A stretch of 64,000 bases of DNA from Magnolia sinica (GCF_029962835.1 NC_080587.1:55767528-55831527); one strand, 5' to 3'; positions 23,089-36,139 are shown, counted from the first letter of the stretch. Notes: generated by a model not told the origin, from the letters alone. Numbers and translations: made by a program.

Positions 23089-25490
23089 TGTTCACACCCC
23101 AAGTATAGGGTTGTGATGTAGTAATAAACTCAGTGAGACCGAGGTCGAATCCCAAGGGACTGAAACCTGTACGTAATTTGAAACTAAATAGAACTAGAAC
23201 TAAACTAAGATGAAATCTAAATCAAGTGTAATTTAAGAAATAATGATGAAATAATTATCTAAAACTTAAAGAATTCAAAGGTAGGAAACTAGGGATTTAG
23301 AGGATCCACTTGTAGAGATTAGGGAGATCTACGGTTAATTCATGAACTCAACTGGACTTCGAGTCCCATCTTCATCCAGTTGGAGGATATAACCTGCAAA
23401 TCAAATCTAAACATCAAGATAGGTGTAAATTGGAATGGATTCCATCACAAAACCATGCCCATGAGACAAAGCAAACAACAGAATTAAACCAATTCACAGT
23501 CAATCTGAGTGATGTATGAACAGTAGAAAGGGTGCCGTCATCTAACCATGCCCAGGAGACGATGGTGAACAATAGGACTTCCTAACTGCATAATCACAAC
23601 AAGAGAACAGGAATACTTAAAGCCATCGCAGATCTATTGTAATTTCAGTCACAACAAATCATTAAAAACTAGAAATATTCTTATTATTCAAAACTAGAAT
23701 CAACATAGTTCATGGCATGAATCAAAGTCATAGAATCAGTCCCATCACGCCACAAGCTTTACCTCTTAGCCCTAGCTAAGAGGTTTAGCCACACATAAAC
23801 CTAATTAGGCTAAATCTCAAAAAGAAAAGAAAAGAAGAAAAAAAACCAAACAAAAATAGAAAAACAAACAAACTCTCTCTCTCCTGTGCTTCACGTCCAA
23901 GCTGTCGATCCCCCCCGCTCTCTCTTCTCTCTTTCTTTTATAGATGAAAGAGGTCAGTGGCTGTGAAGACATGGAAGGCAATTTCCGCACCAAGAGATCA
24001 GTGGTCCGTACGAAAAAGGTACGTAAATAGGTGCATAAACTCTTACGCAACAGAAGTCTCCCAGCCGAAAACAGCAAGTTTCCTGTCTTGTTTGCAAGCA
24101 CAATCATGATCATCAACATGCGGGATCGACCCATCTTTGATCAGTTTTTGCTTCGCGAGAATATGAATGGTTGAGATTTCCCAATCTGCTAGCCGTGCTG
24201 GCCCACCTGGATTGTCAGATCCGTGCGCGAAACAGGGCTCGCGCACGTGACTTACGCTGGTGATTTGTGGGGCCCATGATCAGGATTCTTTGAGCAATCC
24301 AGTCCGTCCATCGAATGAATCTCTAAAAATTGGTCGAAGATGATGTTTTTTTATTGGATTTTATGTGGTCCAACAGAGTTCTTCTTGCACCATCCATCTT
24401 CATTCTGAGTGGTTGTAATCACATCCTCACTGCTGCTTGGACATTTTCCACCTAGGACTTAGTAATAAGAAGTGTGGTCTTCTGATGGACGGTCTAGATC
24501 AGACCGTTGTTGTCCTATGGAAGCCTATAGAGATCAACCGCAAACTCTGTTTGCGAACAGAGCTTTCGCGTCTGCACTGTGATGAATGGCGGCCCACTGA
24601 TTGATGTCAGGATGAAAATCCATTCCGTACATTGGAATATACTCGAAAAAACATTTTAGAAGGGATGTTTTTGGAGTGAAATTGGAGTGGCCCACACGAT
24701 ATTTTATTCCGCCGTCCATCCTACGTTTAACGACTAGGATCTTACAATAGCTTGCATGGTGGTAAAAAGACACCTAGGCGAGGGTCAACCCCAACCTCTC
24801 GTCATAATGGACGGTCCAGATCTTCAGAATAGGCGATGAGTGGAACCCACTAGCACAAACCGTCTCTGCGGAGAAGATGGATCGAGTCCACCGTCTGTTG
24901 ACCGGTTCCGCTGACTCGGTGCACATCCGGTCATGTGTACATGGTGTACGCACACCGTGATGTGGGATCCACTGTAATTTTTACACAAAATCCACTCCAT
25001 CTATTTTTGCGTCACCTTGTTTAATGGGATGAGACCAAAATTGATGCATATCCAAATATCAAGTGGGCCTGCAATCAATGGTTTATGGGCTGATCTACCC
25101 ATTGGGCCACTTATACAAAGATCTAACGGTTGAAATTTGACGTGTATGGTTCATTTATAGTCCTCAGGCTAGATATACATTTTTGAGCTAAACAGATAGT
25201 AGAAACCTTGTGATCTTGCATTCTGAACATCTTTCAAGCCACTTGAGCTTCAATTTCTTGATTTTCTTGGATCTCCGGCATGTAAATCCATCAATCTCGG
25301 TCCCCTAGGGTCTGTCCCTTGCCTTGCTAACTTCAGATTGTTAAATCCACGCATTTAGCATCCTTTTTCAGTCCAGCTCGTAAATACACCTTGCATCACA
25401 AACACGATTAAAATGGATCGTTAAATAGTAACATATTCGTAAATCCAAGCCATAACTGGGGTCTAATATGCAATATTTGACCCTTAACAA
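23089..25490. mobile_element. solo LTR, 2.4 kb, TSD AATCT
   Basis: It starts TGTTCACACCCCAAGTATAG and ends TTGACCCTTAACA, with AATCT at 23084-23088 and 25491-25495. The empty site is seen at 9820-9835, where the same LTR reads GAATCTTCTCGATT without a break. That makes the boundaries firm. Early in the element a block like GTAGTAATAAACTC and GACCGAGGTCGAATCCCAAG is of a kind often met in Athila/Tat-type gypsy LTRs. That assignment is tentative. No gag or pol is inside. Confidence 0.85.
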
Positions 25491-25837
25491 ATCTTCTCTA
25501 TTAAATGTTGGTCTTTAAGTGAAGAAGAGATTCTAGAATATTAATCATTCAAAGGATTCCAGCTTAATGATTCGCCATTAAAAGTGTTACTCAAGGATCC
25601 TTGAATGGTGAAGTTCATTCTTCAATCCAATCTATTAATTTAACAATGATTATATTTAAGAAGGGATTGAAAGATGAACTCTCATGAGAAAAGAGATTTA
25701 AGATGGTAAGTAAATCAACTATAGCAATAACTCTCTTAAATCTTTGTCTTTTTCTCAATCAAGAAGCTAAGGAGCAACTCTCTTTAAATAGGCAATAAAG
25801 TACAAACTATAAAAAATGGGCAGAAGTCTGTCTGCAT

Positions 25838-26405
25838 TTAATGTCATCGAAGGTCATTCAATGTCATCGAAGTTTCCTTCGATGACTCTAACTGCCTCTA
25901 ATGTCACCGAGATTTTCTACCGAAGGAGCCTAAGGTTTGCATGGAGAGTTTTGAGATTCAAAATTCAATGTCGTCGAGACCACATCGATGTCATCGAGAT
26001 TTAAATTTCAATGACATCGAATTGAGTTTGATTGCATTGAATAATTCATGTTTTCCTTCAAAAACTCTCTGGACATATTGGTCTCAATTTTGATGTCATC
26101 GAATGGTGTTTTCGATGACATCAACTTTTGAAATTTGATGTTATCGAATGCAGTTCGATTACATCGAATAATTTGAGATTTTCCTATTGAGGTCTCTCGA
26201 CATATGGTGCCTATTTTTCGATGGCATCAAACCTTCCTCGACGTCATCGAAGTTTGAATTTTGATAACATCAAATGGTGTTCGATTGCATCGAATAATTC
26301 TCTAGTCATGTGGTTTGGTTGCTGGACATATTTGAGCACTTTTTCAATGTCATCAAAACTTAAGTTTCGATGTCATCGAATCAATATTCGATGTCATCGT
26401 CAATT
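25838..26405. repeat. dispersed TTCGATG-N-CATCGAA palindromes in the copia LTR
   Basis: At least ten full or half copies of a near-palindrome of the form TTCGATGTCATCGAA occur across this 570-bp stretch. Relatives occur at 8176-8400 and 10176-10350 in the other LTR copies. Spacing is irregular, so it is not a simple tandem array. Sirevirus LTRs are known to carry conserved palindromic motifs upstream of their promoter, which fits this position. Confidence 0.65.
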
Positions 26406-26670
26406 GCAGAAAACTTGTAATTTTTCATATGTTCTTGCAACTTGGTTTTCCTTTTTCTAATCTACCAAATATGTTTTTCTAGTTGATTTTGGGATAAATT
26501 AGAACATTTTTAAGGGGATTTTTACCTAAGGTGTTTAGGTCATGGGATGTGAGGTTTAGTTTACCATTGGTAATCATTGGATACATTCATTTTGTTGAGT
26601 CTTCAGCTTATAATCTTCATATGCGGCTCACTGGACTCTATGACTTATCTGTCACGTTAATTGACAAACA

Positions 26671-26963
26671 AGGGCACTTTCAAAATACTTTTTAATGTCA
26701 TCGAAAGTCTATTGATGCTCTACCTCCCATTTGAACGCATCACCTTATTTCAACTTCAATAAAGAAGAAAACACATTAGTTTTCCAGTGCAATTGGAAAT
26801 AAATTGATGCATAAAGTTAACATTAACAAGAAACCTTTATAACTTGATTTTTATTTTTAGCAGTCAAGCTTCTACTATTGCTCGTGCCTTATGCTGATCA
26901 ATCTTGATTCCCCTTTAATGTACTATAAAACTTAGGAAAAAAAATTCTAATCGTTATACCAAA
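26671..26963 (-). pseudogene. Tat-like gypsy RT end and RNase H start
   Basis: Reading leftwards from 26963, the minus strand gives FLSFIVH, then GIKIDQHKARAIVEA, the standard block after the RT catalytic region. A degenerate FLG-N block follows, then KTNVFSSLLKLK, FKWEVEHQ and TFDDIKKYFESAL at the RNase H boundary. Frames shift and stops occur. It joins, across the solo LTR 26964-31632, to CAFG at 31638, so it is part of the same RT gene. It is cut at 26670 by the copia LTR. Confidence 0.8.
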
Positions 26964-27016
26964 TGTCACACCCTAAACTCGGAAACTGGGCTCACAAAAT
27001 TTCTGATCACTGAATC

Positions 27017-27392
27017 CAGTGCCGACAGCCTCCGTAGTACCCCATTCTCAGCTCCCAATGCCCATACATCAAATTCCGATCTTGGGATCCTACAAGGAGG
27101 ATTTTCTAATGTACATTTATCTCGTAAAAAGCATAACCACAAGTTTACCCAAATCACAAAGGTAACATCATCATCACATATCCACTAATATAAACAGTTG
27201 AATACAGTGCCGACAGCCTCCGTAGTACCCCATTCTCAGCTCCCAATGCCCATACGTCAGATTCCGATCCTGTTATCCTACAAGGAGGATTTTTCAATGT
27301 ACATTTATCTCATAAAAAGCATAACCACAAGTTTATCCAAATCACAAAGGTAACATCATCATCACATATCCACTAATATAAACAGTTGAATA
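27017..27392. repeat. 188-bp tandem duplication
   Basis: Units 27017-27204 and 27205-27392 are nearly identical; both begin CAGTGCCGACAGCCTCCGTA and end AAACAGTTGAATA. CAGTGC occurs again right after the second unit, a microhomology that could have guided the duplication. The sister LTR at 12187-16681 has a single unit here. Confidence 0.9.
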
Positions 27393-28949
27393 CAGTGCTG
27401 AAAGGTAAATACATATATCAATAATCAAAGCTCCAGAAGATAGTCGCACGCTCCAAGCTCAACGCTGCTGCGACCTAACGCCACCTGCACGCATTTATCA
27501 TGCATAAGCTTATAAAAAGCTTAAAGGGTGGTAAACGTGTGTGGGCAAGGTAAGTGTCAAGTATGCAATATCAGAGTAATGTAAAAACATGCTGGTAAGT
27601 CCATAAATACCATCGGCCTTATCCAGGCTATGCGATGCAAAACATAATAAGCTAGTATCACATACTGAGGACATAATGTAGATCAGCTATGCAATGCGAA
27701 GACATAGTAAGCCAAATATCATATACTAAGGATAAAATGCAATATGCAAATCCTAACAAGTCCACGAATATCGTCAACCTTATTCAGGCTATGCAATATA
27801 CGGTGCGAATGAAATAACCAAGCTGGAGTGTGAAGTTGGGATGATAGTACGTAGTATCACAGGCTATGGGGTCCATCACAAGAGACTTCTATCCAAACTA
27901 GTCCCATACCTAAATTTGGATAGCCAGACTCAATGTGGTAAACTTCTAATCTCAGATTGGTCGTACGCCCCAACCGAAATCCTGGCCATTGCGAAGGTAC
28001 ACAAAATAATTAGTTGCGCACCACCAGCCCGAGTAGATAGTAAATGAATGAATGAATGAGGAAAATGATGAGTATACAACTCCTGCTCAATAAGTCCACA
28101 TATCAGTACCATACATCTTTGGGATCATCACCGGAGTCTATTACACTCTACGCCAGCTTTTCGCCCCTATCCGAGCGCACAACTGGGTAAGTGGAAGAGA
28201 CCTCACTAACTGCCTGACAATATCGGGCCCGGCTAGTTGATAGCGGACATATTTATGAGCTGGTCAGACTCAACCTAATATTGCCTACTCCCTTAGGTGG
28301 GTAAGGCCACACCCCCTCCCAACCGACTACGACACAGTGGGAGATGCGGCCTATTGGTATAAGGCCCTCATGCGCTCATATATATCCACTCAGTTTAAAT
28401 GTTGGGGCATCCTCTGGTACCAAGAGGGTTTAGAGACTTTCACCCAGAGACATCTATGGCACCCCATATAGAAAAAGATTTCTGGTGTCTCATCTAGCCA
28501 TCCACGACATGCTTGTAGAGGCCACGGCCCTGATGTTGCTAGGGCTTATGGTGATCATATCACAAAATGCGAGATGCATGAGTTATACCATCTAGTCATG
28601 CATCAAACCTATGCGTACCACGTGCTCATGTGGGGCAACTCCGTCTCTCAGGGAGTCCCATAATAATCCACCCAATGGCATGTGCTTGATCAATCACTCC
28701 TCATATCAAGCATACATATGATGCGCATGGGCATGGATCGTGGAGCTATACTAAGCATGTTATATGATGATGATGTACTCTCCTCATATAAAGGATGGGC
28801 CTATACGACCTACTTATATCAAAAATGGGCCTAACGAGGCCTAAGGGAAGGTCACAATGTGGACATTTAACCATCATTGCCCATCAATGTGGACATTCAA
28901 CCAACATTGCTCCCTAAGAGTGGCACTCATAGGGCTAAACATATAGTGG

Positions 28950-29410
28950 GGCCCATGGCCTCACATAAGGGCCTCACATACAACATAATGGGCCTCACAT
29001 ATCACAATGGGCTACATCACTGGGACCTCATATACATCAAGTGGGCCGCTTCGCATGGGCCACATGTACATCACATCGGGCCTCATTAAATGGACCATAA
29101 ATATATTACATTGGGCCTCATCAATGGACCATAAATATATTACATTGGGTCATACCACCTGGGCCTCAAATACATCATAATGGGCCTCATCACTTGGGAT
29201 CGGACCTCAAACACCGGCCTCATATACAACAAGTGGGCCTCACACATACATGGTGGGCCTCATATATACAACAGTGGGCCTCACACATACATAGTGGGCC
29301 TCATATACAATAGTGGGCCTCACACATACATAATGGGCCTCATATACAATAGTGGGCCTCACATACATAATGGGCCTCATATACAATAGTGGGCCTCATA
29401 GCTGCACGGT
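28950..29410. repeat. GTGGGCCTCA array
   Basis: Units of about 35-40 bp made of TCATATACAACAGTGGGCC and TCACACATACATAGTGGGCC alternate, most regularly at 29215-29400. This is the counterpart of 13850-14660. Confidence 0.8.
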
Positions 29411-31158
29411 GCGGATTTAACATATATTCCAGGTGGGCCGGCTGGTGGGCGGCCATATAGCCTAGAAAATAAATGGGCAACAAGAACATAGAACACACAC
29501 ACCATTGTGGGCCTGCATAATGGGCCTTGCACATCACAGTGGGCCCCACCACATAAATGGTGTGAATATAATACATGCCACAAGGTGGGCCAGCGTCCCA
29601 CCCTTCTAGACGGTCCAGTTATTGGACGGCTAGATAAAACACATGGCACAGTGGGTCCCACTGGTATGTGGGCCACCAAGCAATTGGCCAGATGCTGGGT
29701 CCCCACAAACATCACAGTGGGGCCCAGAAGGTTTTTAACAGTGGCCGTTTTAGCCCTGATGTCCAGCAGCATCCAGCTGTTACTAGGTGGTCTGGATGAA
29801 ACACATAATCACGTGGGCCCCACAGGCGTGGGTGCAACACATGCACCAGGTCAGGGCCCACCATCCAACTCCCTGTTGGACGTGCTGGGTACACACGTGT
29901 AGGGTGGGCCCTGCAGATTGACGGCGAGGATATAAAGGACATACATCAAGGTGGGTCCAGCAAGGTGGACGGACAGACTGGATATAGGATACATAAATTC
30001 AAGGTGGGCCCATCACCGTCCACAGATGGACAGGTTGCATATATAACACAAACCTTAAGGTGGGCCCCACCACCCTAAAACAAAATACGGACGGTGTGTA
30101 TATAATACATACATCAGAGGTGGGGTCCACTCCCCACACGTCCAGATGGATGGACAATGGATAAACAGATACATCATGGTTGGGTTCCACGCAGCACACC
30201 GTCCAGATGGACGATGTAGATACAAAATTCATATATCAAGGTGGGTCCCACCTGCCCACACGTGTCACACGTGTGGGGTGGGCCCACACCTCAAACAGAT
30301 GGAAGGTGTGTATTAAACAATACATCTTGGTGCGTCCCACCTGGACAGATGGTTAAGATATAACCATATCTCATAATTTACCACAAAACTTGCTGACGCC
30401 ACTGCAGTGGGCCCACCGTCCTAAAAATGGATGGACGACTGGGATGAAGTACATATATCAAGGTGGGTCCACACATGTGGGGCCCACCAGGTCAGCACTA
30501 AGCTGATATTTGTGTTTCCTTCTCCATCAATGCCTGCTGCTAGACAGCAGTAGGCCAGCTAAAGATGGCCCGCCTAGCCCATGATCTGGGCGGGCTGATC
30601 AATGGATGGCGTGGCTATAGAACACATACATCAAGAGAGGGTCCACTAGGGTGAGCCACACAGCCCCGGGACTAAGTCATTCCCATCCAAACAGGCTTGA
30701 ACACTGCTGGACGTCAAGCACTTGGACAGCAAGGGCATCCTTCCTGCTGGACGATCCAGATTCCCCTCGCATTCCCACAAAACATGGGAAAGAAAGAGAG
30801 AGAGGGAAAAAGAGAGAGTGAGAGAGAGAGAGAGAAAGAGAAAGAGGGAGAGAACAGCGTGATGGAGGGACCCCGCCACTATGGGCCCCTCTAGGATCTA
30901 CAACATATACATCAAAACGGGTCCCATCATAAGTGGGCCTTACATAAAAAAACTAAGATTTAATGCTATGAACACCCACTGATTTCGCTCCTTCTTGGCT
31001 CCTTGGAATGCTAAGCTCCTAAGCTTTCTCTTCGATGGTAGATGATGAGGTTGAAGGGTTGGGATGAAGGTTTTGGGGATAGGAAGTGGGCCACGACTAG
31101 CTTCTCCTTGGGAAGCTTGGACGATTGCTCTCTCCTCTTTGGTTAGAAAAATGGGTAG

Positions 31159-31203
<45 letters not shown>
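31159..31203. repeat. (GA)n microsatellite
   Basis: An almost perfect GA run of about 22 units. The purine-rich block is shared with 16250-16290 in the sister LTR, but is longer here. It produces leucine-serine ORFs on the opposite strand that are not genes. Confidence 0.95.
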
Positions 31204-31205
<2 letters not shown>

Positions 31206-31637
31206 TGTAAGGGAGAGGGATGGGTGTGATGGGTGAGTGATGGGTGTACTTGACTTGAGAGGTATGGGTTGTGTTGACTTTGGAGAAGAGAGAGGTATGG
31301 GTGAGTGATGGGTGTACTTGACTTGATTAATTGATTGATGTGATGTTTGGTAGAGATTCTCTTGAGTTTTGCAAATGCGCGACGTTTTTTCGAAATATGC
31401 ACGGCCCACAACTCCTGGTCTAGGTATCGCATCGGCGCGCGATACACGACGTTGGAACCACGGCGATGGTGTTGTCGCTAGATTACAAGTCTCAAGTCGA
31501 GTCGACTCAAGTATATAAGATGTGACTTAGGGTCGCGCGCAAATGCCGATTACAGGTCACGGGTTGCCAGAATTCGACAGGGAGGATCGCGGAAGTCTAC
31601 GGAACGGTAAGGACTAAGATACGGGCCTTACACCAAA

Positions 31638-32402
31638 AGCACATTTAAGAGGTTCATTTTTAATTTATGAATCATCATTCTCTCGAATGACTTTTGTAAA
31701 TGGTCGATATGGTTGGTCAAGCTGAACAATTTGACTATTACGTCATCGATATAAATTTTCATGAATTGGTCAATCATATCATAAAAATGGCATTCATGGC
31801 TCTTTGATAAGTAGGTCCAGCATTTTTAGCCCAAAAGTCATTACAAGTCAACAAAACATACCGAAAGGACCAGGACATCTAAAGGTTGTCTTTGGAATAT
31901 CCTCTACTACAATATTTATTTGATTATATCCTAAATGGTCACCCATAAAGGATATCATTTGATACCCAACTGACCGATCAATCAGTTGATCGGCTGGAGG
32001 CATGGAATATCCGTCCTTCAGTGTGGCTCTATTTAAATTCCAAAAATCGATTTACACTCTGAGCTTATCGTTTTTTTTTATTACTGGAACTATGTTCAAA
32101 ATTCATTCGGCATATTTGATGGGTTTAATGAAACCTGCTTTCAAAAGTTGCTCAATTTCATTATTGATCTTTTGCATTACTTCAACCATTATCCGCCTAG
32201 GCGGCTGCTTATGTGGCCGATATCTCTCCTTCATGGGTAACCTGTATTCAGCCAGATGTTGATCTAGTTCAGGAAACTCATGATAATCCCAGTCAAAGCA
32301 ATCGGCAAACTCTTTAAGTAAATTAAAGAGTTCAGTCTGTGTTTGGGAATCTATCAATCCACTAATAAAAATAGGTTCGACATGTTGCTTGGCCCTCAAA
32401 TT
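31638..32402 (-). pseudogene. Tat-like gypsy reverse transcriptase
   Basis: An open stretch at 32399-32103 encodes FADCFDWDYHEFPELDQHLA and KQPPRRIMVEVMQKINNEI, then LLKAGFIKPIKYAE, the standard RT entry of the Tat clade. After a stop the sequence continues with NIVPVIKKNDKLRV, the M-P-ADQLID block, and YIDDVIVK at 31742-31753, the catalytic YxDD. It ends with LKCAFG at the solo LTR. The gene is then picked up at 26963. Several stops and frame changes mean no enzyme is made. Confidence 0.85.
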
Positions 32403-33051
32403 TACTTATACTAAAAGATCTTGAACCTAAGCTTGAGAATCCTTCAATTTCTCTAAAGCTAATTTCAAATCATTCATTTTAATACAATCTTCAGTTTCCT
32501 GATCAGCCGATGGAGATATGTCGGCCATATCAACAAAACACCAATCATCATAATTTCACAAACTCTTCTCAAGCTGCTGCACTCTGGCCATGAACTTGTC
32601 CTTGAGTGAAAATTGTTTCATAATGAAATTTCTTCAATCATACACCTTGTAGTCACACGAAAGGGAATTATAGTATTCGGCAACTCCTCGCTTACTCAAA
32701 TCATGTTAACAATGTCTTATATGATATTATCAGGGTGGAATATAGCATCAATGCCGATTTGTTTACCATTCTTGCCTCGCACTATAAACTGTATAGATTC
32801 GATCTTATCTCCATAAAAATAAGCCTCGGTTGCATTAGACATCTAAGAACGGTTTATTATCAGCTAAAACCAGTTTTACTCTATCTTGATTCCAGAAAAT
32901 TATGAATTGATGCAATGATTATGGGATTCACGAGAATGAATTAATGCAATCTCGTCCAAGCAATATAGTTTGATGAAGTATCAACCATAAAGAAAGCGGC
33001 TAGCACCTTTTTGTTTCCCATCATTAATTTGACTAGTAAAATGCCTTGTGT
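32403..33051 (-). pseudogene. degenerate spacer between protease and RT of the Tat-like element
   Basis: No clear motif survives. The position between protease and RT of the same strand suggests the usual linker of the polyprotein, but I can support nothing more specific. Confidence 0.4.
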
Positions 33052-33363
33052 TTACGTTATTCTTCTGATGAAATTACTCATTGTGACCTTGGTCAGGATA
33101 AAGTTATCTTGAGTCTTTCCCAGTCTAGCCATCATTCCGGTTGGTAGAATGTTAACAGTAACTCCATTCTCGACTAGAATTTCCAAGTGAACAAAGATAT
33201 ACAACGACTTTAAATGTTGGATCATTGTAAGAGTTGGCCTTTTAAATATGATTTTTTCAGAAGGGGACCCTAGTTCAACCATCATGCTCAACACCTTGTT
33301 GGCTTCCTCTTCGGAGTCAAAAGATACATGTTGTATAATTATCGGTAGGCCTAATTCTTCCAC
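33052..33363 (-). pseudogene. Tat-like gypsy protease
   Basis: The minus strand has SLYIFVHLEILVENG followed by VTVNILPTGMMARLG and then VTMSNF. This aligns with the Tat-clade aspartic protease (LYIxxxVxxxxVxRVLVDxGxxVNILP). The catalytic aspartate position reads LVENG, an apparent D-to-E change, so the enzyme would be inactive even without the surrounding breaks. Confidence 0.65.
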
Positions 33364-36121
33364 ATCACCTTCTATTACGGTTGAAATGGTTTAGCCTAGA
33401 AACTTAATGGTATAGTCAACAACATATTACAATCCAATGTAATCGATGGAAATGAGCCAAATTATATGACCGAATTCAGACACTGCCCCAGGTGTTTTTT
33501 AATTTGGTTGAGTATCCACTTCATGTGCAGCTTCGTTCATGCCTCCTCTATTCAGTTTAGAAGAATGTGTTTTAATAATCTTATAACTTTAGCAAGAAAC
33601 TCTTAAATTAGAAGATCATCCGAGAACTCCTTATCGTTAAAGTATTCGGTTGATACTTCCATGTTCATTATTGTCTTCTCATAATTAGGATTTTCAATGA
33701 AGTCATGATCCATATGAAATTCGGTAGATTCTTCCATATCGGCTAATATGTGTTCTTCTCCTTCTAACTTTAGCACTACCAGTCTTGGCCAAGTTGGTTG
33801 ATATATCTGGGATTGATCCAAAGCAACGAGTAATTGCATTCTCTTTGCTACCTGTTGTCTTTGTCAATGCCACTTCAGAGTACAAGTCATCTCCTCGAGT
33901 ATTGCTGGAAATTTTGGATGACTTGGCCTTTTCCAAACACCTTCTCAGTCAGGCTGAGGTTTAACCATCCTTAGCCCTTGAACAGTACAAGAGTAATCGC
34001 TGACGTGTTTATCCTTCTGAGGGTAAAAAGCATTTCTTTACTCATAATTCTGATTTATCGATTGTCCCGCTGGATATCTCAATCGATAAGAGTTCCCATT
34101 CAATCAAGTCAGCCTCGCATATTTCTCACAAAGGTGTTGATAATTTGACAATGTTGCCCTTGGATATGCTTTGGTCTGGTCAACCACAGTATCAAGCCTC
34201 ACACCCATTATATCGTCTTACTTACTAGGTTGATTTTTCTGAACTCCAAGATCAATCTTTTATCTTGGTCGAACCAACCTTTGAGAATTGATGGTGGCCA
34301 TATTAATCTCTATATTGGATGGAAATGGATCAGTATCGATCAACATTGCTTCTTTTTTCTTTTTCAGGAAATTTTAGCAACCTCTTATCGATATTATCCT
34401 AAATAACATTCATGAAAATAACATATATGTTAGTGGAATGTGACTGAGTTCCATGTCATTTGCAGTAATTAATTTTCTTCAATTCTTCAGTTGTCGGAAT
34501 CATATGATTAACTGAAATTTTGATAAAATTTTCAGCTAGCATAATATCAAAGATTTCATCAGTATGAGAAATATCAAAGGTGTAGGATCTTTGAACTTTC
34601 TGATTAGAGGATGTCACTATCTCTACTTTGATTATGGCCAAACATATGAATAGCTATTTAGCCACTATTTCACCCACTGCAACATTATAATTAGGGTCAT
34701 AATAATATGTCATTGATGATGAATTCTTGTCTCATTGACTCTTGAAGCAAGGTCTCATATCGAGACACCTTCATTGTCAAATCATAAACATCTGTAAATT
34801 TCGTTCTGATAAACTTCTTTCGAAGCTTGAATTTCATTCCATCTTGAGCCAACTAGACAAATTCTACCTTGGTCGTAAGTACTTTGCATCGACTTTTTTC
34901 TCTTTTAAACGAAGCAACATAATTCTCGACCGAGTCCCCTAGTAATTATTAAAAATGAGTAAGATCAGCGATGGAAATTTCTTTATCCTTATAAAAGAAT
35001 TAAGCATGAAATTTTTCTTCCATTTCTTACCAATTTTTGTGAAATTTATTAACAAATTGAAATACCAAGTGAAGTCTACCTCAGTGAGTGAATGACCAAA
35101 TAACTATAATTTATAATACTTATTATTGGACAACTTTCCACAGTGTATGGTAAATTCAACTGTATTTTATGGTAGATTAACCCATATCACCTGTAAACAA
35201 TGTGAAGTCAATGGTTCTTCGACAATTAATATTGTCAGTCAATCCAACCAGGATATGGCTTATGATAAACTAGAGGAATAGTTTAGCCGAGACCTTAGCT
35301 TGCTACTTCCTGAATTAGTTGAACAATTTAGTTACGCTCCAAGTATTATTGTGCAACAACTAGAGGTACTTTAAGGCCATACTAATGTTGTTCTTCATTA
35401 TATGGTTGATCAAGCATCCATTTGATTCTTGGCTTCATGAATTACATTCCTATTTTCACGTTCAAGATATCTAAAATCTATTGTTGGTGGTGAATTTCAC
35501 ATGTCCTGGACAGGAATACGTTTAGGACGTTTGAAATCTACTGGTATCGGTAAATTTCACACATCCTATATTTGACTACAGATAGGAATAAGTAGTGTAT
35601 TTCATTGTAATGGAAGTGTATGTGGCATCAACTGAACTAGTGGTACAAGTGCCCAATTTCCAACAGAACTTGCATTTACCTGTTGTTGAGGTGCAACAAG
35701 TGTTCTATTAGCGAACAAAGCCACCAACCAATTCATGTTGTCGGTGTGGCCAAACATACACCTATTGAAAGCCTCGATTTGAACTCACGAGTGTTCTACC
35801 TAAACTCACGATAGCTATGCGATGTATTGAATCCCCTTTTGCATATCAACTATCCCGGTTGACACAATCTCAAGAGGTTCAACCCAAGATGTCAATGATC
35901 TATCTAGATTTAGAGGAACAGGCACCAGACTAGGTGGTAGATTTCTTTGGTCAGGCACTTATTGGACATACAACTCCTCGTGAGTAGGAGTCTCGTTAGA
36001 CAAAACAACAGCTATTGAAGTATTATGACCACCCCTTCAGCTCATGATTCCGAATGATTACTGCACTGACAAATATACTTGTATCAACCAAATAGTATAG
36101 CAATTAAGTAATTTATAATCT
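33364..36121 (-). pseudogene. Tat-like gypsy gag and linker, degenerate
   Basis: Broken minus-strand ORFs fill this stretch. At 34641-34400 is a block ending KKINYCK followed by an H-rich piece (HGTQSHST), which resembles the CxxH-type linker of Tat Gag proteins. Further upstream, 34950-35600, the sequence is AT-rich with short Gag-like pieces, but no confident domain. It lies between the protease and the primer-binding site at 36122. Confidence 0.5.
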
Positions 36122-36134
36122 CACGGGTGTGCCA
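36122..36134 (-). other. primer-binding site of the Tat-like element
   Basis: The minus strand reads TGGCACACCCGTG, five bases downstream of the LTR end. This resembles the TGGCACGCCCGGTGGGA site of many plant gypsy elements. I do not assign the tRNA. Confidence 0.6.
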
Positions 36135-36139
36135 AAAAA

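Larger units (their letters stand above)
16709..26670 (-). repeat. 5' LTR of the copia element, split by three insertions
   Basis: The LTR body is 16709-17106, 17844-18088, 22837-23088 and 25496-26670, about 2.1 kb in total. That agrees with the 1.86-kb opposite-facing copy at 7882-9737. Near 16760 it has GGGGGGTGAATAGGAC, whose complement is the C-rich block near Sirevirus LTR ends. Inserted into it are a hAT-like element (17107-17835) and solo LTRs (18089-22831, 23089-25490). The outer end, TTGACAAACA at 26670, abuts gypsy RNase H sequence. The exact inner edge may be 16703. Confidence 0.7.
26964..31632 (+). mobile_element. solo LTR of the 4.6-kb family inside gypsy RT, TSD CCAAA
   Basis: It starts TGTCACACCCTAAACTCGG and ends TACGGGCCTTACA, with perfect CCAAA on both sides (26959-26963, 31633-31637). 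The host RT reading continues across it, from CAFG on the right to KFLGF-type sequence on the left, which confirms the edges independently. The inside repeats the layout of 12187-16681: start block, GTGGGCC array, GA-rich block and 'taaggactaagatacgggcc' end. It carries no retrotransposon genes. It differs from its sister by a 188-bp tandem duplication near its start. Confidence 0.9.
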
